Source: Candidatus Aminicenantota bacterium
GTDB lineage: Bacteria > Acidobacteriota > Aminicenantia > Aminicenantales > Aminicenantaceae
Direction of reading: 5' to 3'
NCBI GenBank assembly: GCA_030615975.1
Contig: JAUWYH010000119.1
Location: 1 to 5,187 of the forward strand
DNA: 5,187 nt
The position numbers were made by a program, and so were the translations under genes. Positions 1 through 5,187 of this stretch are shown here, piece by piece. Under the pieces are notes generated by a model. It was not told the origin of the DNA. It did no database searches and saw only the letters and a list, made by a program, of their open reading frames with translations. Every line of letters starts with the position of its first letter. The stretch's first letter is position 1.

Positions 1-24
1 CCTCTCACACTGAAAATGGCCCTG

Positions 25-177
25 TCAATGGAAGGAAAAGGAGAAGAAAACAGGTATCGAAGGCAGTTGCTTTAAGGCGGGGACCATGAAAACAATCATC
101 CCCCAGACAAAACCTATGATCCAAAGCAGCAGAGCGTACCAAAAAGTTTTTCCCAGTTTATAAGGTTTGCAGGACAT
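25..177 (-). CDS. Small membrane protein, 50 aa, possibly a truncated gene
   Basis: This is a 50-residue reading frame starting MSCKPYKLGK and ending at a TGA (25-27). The start is well supported: a TAAGGAGG Shine-Dalgarno sequence (192-185) sits 7 bases upstream of the ATG. A basic N-terminus is followed by a hydrophobic, Trp-rich stretch at about residues 11-35 (TFWYALLLWIIGFVWGMIVF), which reads as one transmembrane helix. It is followed by PALKQLPSIP and a short aromatic tail, so I infer an inner-membrane location. I do not recognise the family and assign no function. The coding stops in a pyrimidine-rich run (about 55-28). The plus-one frame stays open from there to the window edge, so this could be the first part of a longer membrane protein broken by a frameshift, a real mutation or a sequencing error. 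It has the same orientation as the S9 peptidase but lies 334 bases downstream of it. I am confident that translation starts here, and unsure that the short product is the full protein. Confidence 0.6.
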   Translation of the reverse strand: MSCKPYKLGKTFWYALLLWIIGFVWGMIVFMVPALKQLPSIPVFFSFSFH

Positions 178-184
178 GGGCTTG

Positions 185-192
185 CCTCCTTA
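185..192 (-). promoter_or_regulatory. Ribosome binding site of the small membrane protein
   Basis: On the minus strand the sequence reads TAAGGAGG, a full match to the 16S rRNA anti-Shine-Dalgarno core, with 7 bases (CAAGCCC) before the ATG at 177. It is the main reason to accept this short frame as a translated gene. Confidence 0.8.
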
Positions 193-302
193 TCTTACGG
201 TATTTTTGAGTATTTCAAACGCCTGTTTTTCGTATTCGTAGCATTCGGCAACGCCAAATAAGGCAGATAAGCCATATCTACAAACACGCACGCAGGCTCG
301 CT

Positions 303-350
303 AAAATTTGACCTGCCCCCCATCAATTTACCACCTGCAAAGTTAAATTT
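303..350. repeat. Imperfect inverted repeat with a GGGGGGCAGGTC core
   Basis: The arms AAATTTGAC (304-312) and GTTAAATTT (342-350) are inverted copies matching at 8 of 9 positions, with 29 bases between them. The interval contains two direct copies of ACCTGC (311-316 and 333-338). Read on the minus strand, the inner part is GGGGGGCAGGTCAAATTTT. Similar G-run plus CAGGTC sequences occur as dispersed intergenic palindromes (REP-like elements associated with Y1 transposases) in various bacteria. I saw only one copy here and no transposase, so the assignment to a repeat family is tentative. Confidence 0.3.
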
Positions 351-511
351 GTAGCCTCTGAAGCCTATTCCGCTTATAATATACAAAGTAAATCGAGCAC
401 ACACAGATAAGAGTTCGACACAACGCTCTTGTTAGGTAAAGCTAGGATCTTTCTTATAGTTTTTGCTCTGATTGTTATTGTGAGATAGGGGCTTATTTAA
501 ATAAATGTCAG

Positions 512-3409
512 CTATTTTCTATTTTTATTGTATTTTTTTGCTGTTTGTTCTTTCAAATGTTCTTTCGTCTTAAGGTGAGGGATTCCTTCCTGAAGCCATT
601 TGGAAGCAGGTTTTCCCCTCAAATGATGATCAAAAAATTCTCTCATTCGAATGGTGTAATCTCTTTGATTCGCAGGCTTTCGAAGGCTGTGATTCTCACC
701 GATATACTGGAGCATGACCACTGGCTTCTTGAGGCGTCTCAGCGTGTTGTAATACTCGATTCCCTGATTCCAATCCACAGCTCCGTCCTTGTCACAATGC
801 ATGATCAAAAGCGGAGTCTTTACCTGATCAGCATGATAGACAGGAGAATTTCGGGTATAAGCCTCAAGGTTTTCCCAGTAGCCGCCTGTGAAGCGCCCCT
901 GTCTGCTTTCAAAGGTAGGCTGATTGGCAGAGCCAGTGTTCCAGTAGATTGAGCTGTACATACTGATCATGTTGGTCAACGGTGCTCCAGCTATTGCGGC
1001 TTTGAAAACGTTAGTTTGAGTTATCAGAAAAGAGGTCTGATAACCACCCCAGGAATGTCCGTGGATTCCCGCTTTGTTCCTATCCACTACGCCAGTAGCT
1101 ATGGCAGCTTCAAGAGCTGGAAGAATGCACCAGACTGCGGACATACCTGGGTCATCCACTCTGTATACAATATCTGGCATCAGAACCGCATATCCCCCAC
1201 TTGTGTATACGGATTTGTTAAAGCCGTTTGCAGAAGGAGTGAAGTAGCGATTCCGCCACTGTGAAAGCTTCTCATAGATATAGACGATCGTCGGATAGCT
1301 TTTCCCCTTTTCGTAGTTTGCCGGCAAGAATAAGACTGCTTGAAGTTTGTCTCCTCTGGCACTCTTGTAGTCGATAAGCAGAGAACCGCTTGACCAAAGA
1401 AACTTTTTCTGCTGAGGATTTGCTTCTGAGATTCTTTGGCCTTCTTGGAGAGAAAGGTCTGAGGCATAGTAGTCAGGGTAGTCTTTGTTTGTCTCCTTTG
1501 TGTAAAGGTAGACATCAGCATTTTTTGCTTTTAAGAGCCTTGAAAAGAGAGCATCCTTCCAGAGGAGCATCTTGGCTCCAGGTTTTCTTCTATCCACACG
1601 GGCCACTCCTCCTTTTTTTGTCCATTCTCCATAAGCTGCAAAATAAACAAATCTAGAGAGGTCTATTCCTTTCTCCTCAGGGTCCAGCCTGAAGCGCCGC
1701 TGATAACGGATGCCTTCTTTTTTCCCGTTTACGGTAAGATTCACACCCTTGCCGCCCTGAACAGGCACATTCCATACATCCCACTTGTCATAGAGAAGAA
1801 CAGAGACCCCGTCTTTTACCCATCCCACTGGTCGAATCGGAGGCTTAACCACATTGTGGTCATCCTCTTCATTGATAAAAGAGGTGGGAACATCCTTGGT
1901 GATATTGTAGGTTTTCGCAGAAGCCATTTCGTATGTGTAAAAATGGCCATCATCATAATAGAGAAAGTGGCTTCCGTCAGGGGATGGATCATAATACCAG
2001 CGGCAATTCTTAACAGCTAGGCGGCGATTTCCTGTCTTTAGGTCAATGACATAGATGTCCTGGTAGCGACGTCCATCAAGATTCCCCATCCATTCATATT
2101 CACTGTTATCAAGGCCTATAGCCCAGCGATGCTTGGGAGCGACTTCGACTCGCCTTACTTTCTCATCGGCAAGCCTTATGAACTTTTTTTCTTTAACGTG
2201 GTAAATAGAGAGATAGCTGAAATTCTTATCCTCTTTTTCCTGGACCTGTTGCATAGACTGAAGTCTCTTGTCCAGCCAATGCCAGATGACCAAATCCGGC
2301 ATTTCTTCATCAGTTTCTTTCTTTGCTTTTTCTTCTGTGGACTCCTCATTCGTAACCTCAGGCTTTCCTTTTTTCTTTTGGCTTTTTTCTTTCTCTTTAT
2401 CTTCTTTCTTCTTGACTTCATGGATACCGAAGAGAATTCCGCTTAAATCCTCAGTCCACGTAGGGCTTCTATTCGGACTTATAGTCATTCCTTCAGGAAA
2501 ATTTTTATCTTCTCTGGGTTCATAGACTATTTTTTGCGGGAATGTTGAAGAAAAATTGGTGAAACCTATCACGCTGAAGAGCTTGTCCTCAAAATTTTTA
2601 TCCTCTTTTCCCTTCAATACAGCCAGAGCATCTCCTTTCTCTGTCCAGTTCAATTGTTTGTAAACAGCCTTATCGCTATCAAGAGAAAGAATAGTACTGG
2701 TTATCATGTTTCGAATTTGAACTCCGTTTCCGCTTTTCTCCTGGGCATCAATAATCCAGGCTAACCACTGGCCTTTCTTATCGAACGAGAACTCAGATGC
2801 ATTTCCTATATTGAATTCCTTTGAAGAAGCCAGCTCATGCAGAATAAGATCTGACCCACTCCATTTTTCCTTCTCTTTTTCCTGGCTTTCAGAGGGATAT
2901 TTATGAAGAGCTATCCAGGCGGCGTTCTCTCCGGAGAAGGCATACTTCATTACTTTTTCAAACTCAGTCTTTTTACCTGTAGAAAGATTCAACAATCCCA
3001 CTTTGTTGTAAACTTTCTTCTTTTGTTTCCGGAGCTTTTTTGCTTCCTTTGCTCTAGGATAAACAGTAAATGCCACCCACTTGGAATCCTCTGAAAAAGA
3101 AATATCTCTTGCAGGCAAGCCTCTCCTCGTCGGCCGTGGGGCTTCGCCTCCAGGAAACCCGAATTCTTTTTCCCCTTTTATCTCTTTTATAATGACCTCA
3201 CTGTCTCCTTTGTTCGGGGATAGCCTGTAGGCATACCACTGGCCATCATTGGAGATAACAGCCGTCCCAATACTCTTCCAGGAGAGAATTTCTTTTAGTT
3301 CGACTGCCTTAAGCTTTTGAGGCGCCGCTTTTTCTTCCTGTCCAGTGAAGCTTGGGATAACCAGAAGAATCCACAATAAAACTATAAGAATATTTTTATT
3401 TCCTCTCAT
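512..3409 (-). CDS. Exported prolyl-oligopeptidase-family serine peptidase (S9)
   Basis: This 965-residue protein should hydrolyse peptides as an S9 (prolyl oligopeptidase / dipeptidyl peptidase IV type) enzyme outside the cytoplasm. Residues 1-24 look like a Sec signal peptide: basic MRGNKN, hydrophobic ILIVLLWILLVIPSF, then TGQ, without a lipobox Cys. Residues about 40-670 are the beta-propeller-like N-terminal part, with WD-type strands such as SNDGQWYAYRL. Residues about 675-935 are the alpha/beta-hydrolase domain (Peptidase_S9). The triad can be placed by motif: Ser786 in GHSWGGY, Asp875 in HCDKDGAVDW and His907 in GENHSLRKP. All three are present, so the enzyme is probably active. A Lys/Glu-rich low-complexity insert covers about 332-369, just before the DLVIWHWLDKRLQS segment typical of long family members. 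The length is larger than classical DPP IV but normal for this bacterial subgroup. The start is fixed by AAAGGAGGT 7-8 bases upstream. The gene has its own leader, separated from the upstream receptor by a terminator. The exact substrate cannot be read from the sequence. Confidence 0.93.
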   Translation of the reverse strand: MRGNKNILIVLLWILLVIPSFTGQEEKAAPQKLKAVELKEILSWKSIGTAVISNDGQWYAYRLSPNKGDSEVIIKEIKGEKEFGFPGGEAPRPTRRGLPARDISFSEDSKWVAFTVYPRAKEAKKLRKQKKKVYNKVGLLNLSTGKKTEFEKVMKYAFSGENAAWIALHKYPSESQEKEKEKWSGSDLILHELASSKEFNIGNASEFSFDKKGQWLAWIIDAQEKSGNGVQIRNMITSTILSLDSDKAVYKQLNWTEKGDALAVLKGKEDKNFEDKLFSVIGFTNFSSTFPQKIVYEPREDKNFPEGMTISPNRSPTWTEDLSGILFGIHEVKKKEDKEKEKSQKKKGKPEVTNEESTEEKAKKETDEEMPDLVIWHWLDKRLQSMQQVQEKEDKNFSYLSIYHVKEKKFIRLADEKVRRVEVAPKHRWAIGLDNSEYEWMGNLDGRRYQDIYVIDLKTGNRRLAVKNCRWYYDPSPDGSHFLYYDDGHFYTYEMASAKTYNITKDVPTSFINEEDDHNVVKPPIRPVGWVKDGVSVLLYDKWDVWNVPVQGGKGVNLTVNGKKEGIRYQRRFRLDPEEKGIDLSRFVYFAAYGEWTKKGGVARVDRRKPGAKMLLWKDALFSRLLKAKNADVYLYTKETNKDYPDYYASDLSLQEGQRISEANPQQKKFLWSSGSLLIDYKSARGDKLQAVLFLPANYEKGKSYPTIVYIYEKLSQWRNRYFTPSANGFNKSVYTSGGYAVLMPDIVYRVDDPGMSAVWCILPALEAAIATGVVDRNKAGIHGHSWGGYQTSFLITQTNVFKAAIAGAPLTNMISMYSSIYWNTGSANQPTFESRQGRFTGGYWENLEAYTRNSPVYHADQVKTPLLIMHCDKDGAVDWNQGIEYYNTLRRLKKPVVMLQYIGENHSLRKPANQRDYTIRMREFFDHHLRGKPASKWLQEGIPHLKTKEHLKEQTAKKYNKNRK

Positions 3410-3416
3410 TCTTGTT

Positions 3417-3425
3417 ACCTCCTTT
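3417..3425 (-). promoter_or_regulatory. Ribosome binding site of the S9 peptidase
   Basis: The minus strand reads AAAGGAGGT followed by AACAAGA and the ATG at 3409. The near-perfect anti-Shine-Dalgarno match at ideal distance decides the start codon, which also leaves a well-formed signal peptide at the N-terminus. Confidence 0.85.
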
Positions 3426-3430
3426 TTTTG

Positions 3431-3479
3431 CCTTAAGACGTACTTCGTCCTCTCGATTAAGGAGTCGATGAAATACTCC
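3431..3479 (-). promoter_or_regulatory. Leader with two small hairpins upstream of the S9 peptidase
   Basis: On the minus strand, the first possible hairpin pairs GGAGT (3479-3475) with ACTCC (3465-3461) across a 9-base loop. The second pairs CCTTAA (3462-3457) with TTAAGG (3436-3431), enclosing an inner stem GACG (3449-3446) / CGTC (3440-3437) with a 5-base loop. The two share the CC at 3461-3462, so they could compete. A TATAAA box (3487-3482) lies just upstream and could be a -10 element giving an mRNA leader of about 65 bases, but I find no good -35 partner at 17 bases. A TTGATA (3528-3523) further up has only a poor -10 (TACTCT). Neither promoter is reliable. The hairpins do not match any riboswitch class I recognise. 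Confidence 0.3.
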
Positions 3480-3529
3480 TCTTTTATAATGAGGGAAAAA
3501 AGAGTAAAAAGTAATACTGTCTTATCAAG

Positions 3530-3567
3530 AAAAAAGGAAGGGAAATTTCCCTGGTGAGAAATTTCCC
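3530..3567 (-). terminator. Rho-independent terminator of the TonB-dependent receptor gene
   Basis: In the minus-strand RNA, GGGAAATTTC (3567-3558) pairs perfectly over 10 bases with GAAATTTCCC (3549-3540) across an 8-base loop, and is followed by TTCCTTTTTT (3539-3530). It begins about 30 bases after the receptor stop codon. The plus strand has no matching T-tract, so it should act only on the receptor transcript. It separates the receptor from the downstream S9 peptidase. Confidence 0.8.
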
Positions 3568-3597
3568 CTCCTGTAAGGCTACTTTCAGTTCAACCTA

Positions 3598-5187
3598 TCA
3601 GAAGTTAAAACGAACTCCCAATTGAACAAGTCGTGGATCATAGGCCTCTATTGGCTTTCCGAAGTCGTCAGGTTTGTCGATATATCTGTATACCTCATAG
3701 AAGCTATTATAATTGGTCACGTTATAGACTTCTGCAAAGATCTGCACGCTGAATCTGTCGATGTGGATGTACTTGGATAATCTGGCATCAATGCGGAGGA
3801 AATCAAAGGCTTGGCGGGAGTTTCGGTACTGGTCTGCAAAGTCACGGGAAAGGCCGTCTTCGTTAAAGTCATAGGAATAAGCAGCGTTGAAGGGATACGC
3901 TGAGCGGTAGAAGATGATGCCGCTCAGTTGAAAGCCTAGAGGCAGGCCGACGATACCGGTAATGGCCAGCTGGTGGCGGGCGTCATTGTCCTTCCGGCCC
4001 CAAGCTCTGTCCCAGGCATCCTCAGCGTAGCTCCAGGGTCTGTCCTGGCGTTCTGTGTCTCCCACTGCCTTGCCGAGAGTGTAGGCGACATTCAGTCCCC
4101 AACCATTGGAATACCGCTTGTTTAGAGTCAGGTAGAGTCCCTTATAGTCGCTTTTTCCCCGGTTCGTGATGTACCAGACATTGCCTCTTTCTGGATCCTC
4201 ATGAACAAATGATGTGCCGACAATGATGGGGTTTTTATTTTCCCAGGTCATCATATGGTATCCCTTGGTCCAGACCAGGTCAAAACCAACAGAAAAATCT
4301 GTGAAGATTTCTCTTTGAGCGCCCAAGGTCATCTGGACTGTATAGGGATTTTCAGCAGACTCAACCTCGTATTCATCAAACACAATTGGCACTTCCGATC
4401 CTGCCATAAAAGGGTTTGGCTGGAAGGGATCAGGGTAGCCCGGATAAAACTTGATGCTCAGTATCACATCCTTGTAGAATTCATTGGGGAAGGCGATGTT
4501 GGCCACGACATTGGCTGTGTAGGTGCCGATGCCTCCTCTTATGACGGTCTTTCCATCCCCTACAGGATCCCAGCTTAAGGCAAAACGGGGGTTGAAGTTG
4601 CTGAAAGCCGTGGATGTGAGATCCAAGCCAGTATAAGTGTAGTAGCTATAACGGAGTCCATAGTTTAGAGTGAGCTGAGGGTTGATTCTCCAGGAGTCCT
4701 GAATGAAAGTTGCGAATTCGTATATATAGAGGGTAAAAGCAGGCTCTCCCGAGTTATACATGAACCTAAAGGGATAGGTATCTTCATCAAGCGGGTCAAA
4801 GGGTTCGTCTGTATTGAAGTAAATCGCGCCAGGAATGTACATATCAAATTCAGTGACGCCAGAAGGAACGTACATGAAATCAAAACCTGTTTTTATGGTG
4901 TGCTTTCCGAGGAAAACGGAGAAGTTATCGACAATCTGGTATCTGTCCGCGAAGTTGTACTGGACAAAATTATTATTTTTTCCGAAATTGCCTGAAGGCC
5001 GACTGATACTATATTTGTCTGCAAATTCGGGCAGGGGATCAAAGTTATGGTCATCTACGACATAGATGGCTCGAAGCTCATTCATGGTGTTGTCTGTGGG
5101 GTAAAAGATCCAGTTTAGCTGGAGTTCCCAGGTATTACCAGCATATTTGTAAGCCCTCTCTTTGGTATAAAATCCGCCAACACCCTG
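3598..5187 (-). CDS. TonB-dependent receptor, Oar-like, C-terminal part (5' end outside window)
   Basis: The frame is open to the right edge of the window, so only the last 529 residues are seen. An internal ATG at 5085 is unlikely to be the start, because the codons upstream of it (ending NWIFYPTDNT) continue the same beta-strand-like pattern. The fragment is outer-membrane beta-barrel. It shows alternating aromatic strands and typical Oar/TonB-receptor signatures: KHTIKTGFDF (about 95-104), FIQDSWRINPQLTLNYGLRY (161-180), NFNPRFALSWDP then VIRGGIG (197-221), SDYKGLYLTLNKRYSNGWG (346-364), RHQLAITGIVGLP (404-416) and RIDARLSKY (465-473). It ends in GVRFNF, and a C-terminal Phe is the usual barrel-assembly signal. 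By family knowledge, such proteins import bulky ligands using TonB energy. They usually carry a signal peptide, a carboxypeptidase-regulatory-like domain and a plug at the N-terminus, none of which is visible here. Whole members are commonly about 900-1100 residues, so roughly half is missing. The ligand is unknown. The adjacent peptidase hints at peptides, but only by proximity. Confidence 0.9.
   Translation of the reverse strand, partial: QGVGGFYTKERAYKYAGNTWELQLNWIFYPTDNTMNELRAIYVVDDHNFDPLPEFADKYSISRPSGNFGKNNNFVQYNFADRYQIVDNFSVFLGKHTIKTGFDFMYVPSGVTEFDMYIPGAIYFNTDEPFDPLDEDTYPFRFMYNSGEPAFTLYIYEFATFIQDSWRINPQLTLNYGLRYSYYTYTGLDLTSTAFSNFNPRFALSWDPVGDGKTVIRGGIGTYTANVVANIAFPNEFYKDVILSIKFYPGYPDPFQPNPFMAGSEVPIVFDEYEVESAENPYTVQMTLGAQREIFTDFSVGFDLVWTKGYHMMTWENKNPIIVGTSFVHEDPERGNVWYITNRGKSDYKGLYLTLNKRYSNGWGLNVAYTLGKAVGDTERQDRPWSYAEDAWDRAWGRKDNDARHQLAITGIVGLPLGFQLSGIIFYRSAYPFNAAYSYDFNEDGLSRDFADQYRNSRQAFDFLRIDARLSKYIHIDRFSVQIFAEVYNVTNYNSFYEVYRYIDKPDDFGKPIEAYDPRLVQLGVRFNF

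Larger units (their letters stand above)
178..511. other. Gene-free stretch of 334 bases with repeat-like sequence
   Basis: I see no convincing gene between the peptidase stop codon and the small membrane gene. The only frame of any length (404-195, minus) would begin at GTG, has no Shine-Dalgarno sequence and encodes a peptide of no recognisable kind. The stretch holds the ribosome binding site of the small gene, an inverted repeat around a run of six C (303-350) and a 12-base AT palindrome, TTATTTAAATAA (493-504), just past the peptidase stop. There is no hairpin plus T-tract that would make a good intrinsic terminator for the peptidase, and no clear -35/-10 pair for the small gene. The compositional change and the inverted repeat suggest decayed repeat or insertion debris, but that is inference. 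Confidence 0.5.

Noticed and set aside
195..404. A 69-codon minus-strand frame in the gap upstream of the small membrane gene
   Set aside because: It starts with GTG, has no Shine-Dalgarno sequence, runs across the inverted repeat and encodes a peptide with no recognisable fold. It more likely reflects repeat debris than a gene.
411..438. GTTAGGT and ACAACGCTC motifs resembling an integron attC end
   Set aside because: No matching RYYYAAC arm at suitable distance, no long imperfect palindrome and no integrase nearby.
493..504. TTATTTAAATAA palindrome as a terminator of the peptidase gene
   Set aside because: It is a short AT-only stem without a loop or T-tract, so it would not make a stable intrinsic terminator.
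545..952. Plus-strand open frame of 135 codons opposite the end of the peptidase
   Set aside because: It lies wholly antisense to the conserved hydrolase domain with its catalytic motifs, and its product resembles no known protein.
3345..3557. Plus-strand open frame of 70 codons across the peptidase start and the intergenic region
   Set aside because: It overlaps the signal peptide, ribosome binding site, leader and terminator of minus-strand genes, and has no ribosome binding site of its own that I can see.
5083..5085. ATG at 5085 as the start of the receptor gene
   Set aside because: The frame is open upstream to the window edge with coding-like sequence, and the product would lack a signal peptide and plug. 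The gene is simply cut by the window.

Overview
The window is an ordinary-looking stretch of a Gram-negative genome. Every supportable gene lies on the minus strand, so in transcriptional order it reads from right to left. The outer-membrane receptor implies a diderm cell. The receptor is Oar-like, and the other large gene is a long secreted S9 peptidase of a type common in Acidobacteriota, Aminicenantota and Bacteroidota. With the moderate GC content, this suggests an uncultured Aminicenantes/Acidobacteria-like peptide- or polymer-degrading heterotroph. That placement is inferred from protein style only; no marker gene is present.

Layout from right to left: (1) 5187-3598, the C-terminal 529 residues of a TonB-dependent, Oar-like outer-membrane receptor whose beginning lies outside the window. 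(2) 3567-3530, a strong intrinsic terminator for that gene. (3) 3529-3410, an intergenic leader with two small hairpins and a textbook ribosome binding site. (4) 3409-512, a complete 965-residue exported serine peptidase of family S9 with an intact Ser-Asp-His triad. (5) 511-178, a 334-base stretch without a convincing gene, holding an AT palindrome and a GGGGGGCAGGTC-containing inverted repeat that may be a decayed interspersed repeat. (6) 177-25, a 50-residue membrane peptide with an excellent ribosome binding site, possibly the start of a longer gene broken by a frameshift.

Functionally, a receptor that can import large ligands and an exported S9 peptidase that trims oligopeptides would fit peptide scavenging. 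However, the terminator separates the two genes, so they look like independent transcription units, and the link is only inferred from adjacency. I found no CRISPR array, RNA gene, intact mobile element or evident new multi-gene system. The points most worth checking are the broken or short membrane gene and the repeat-like sequence upstream of it.
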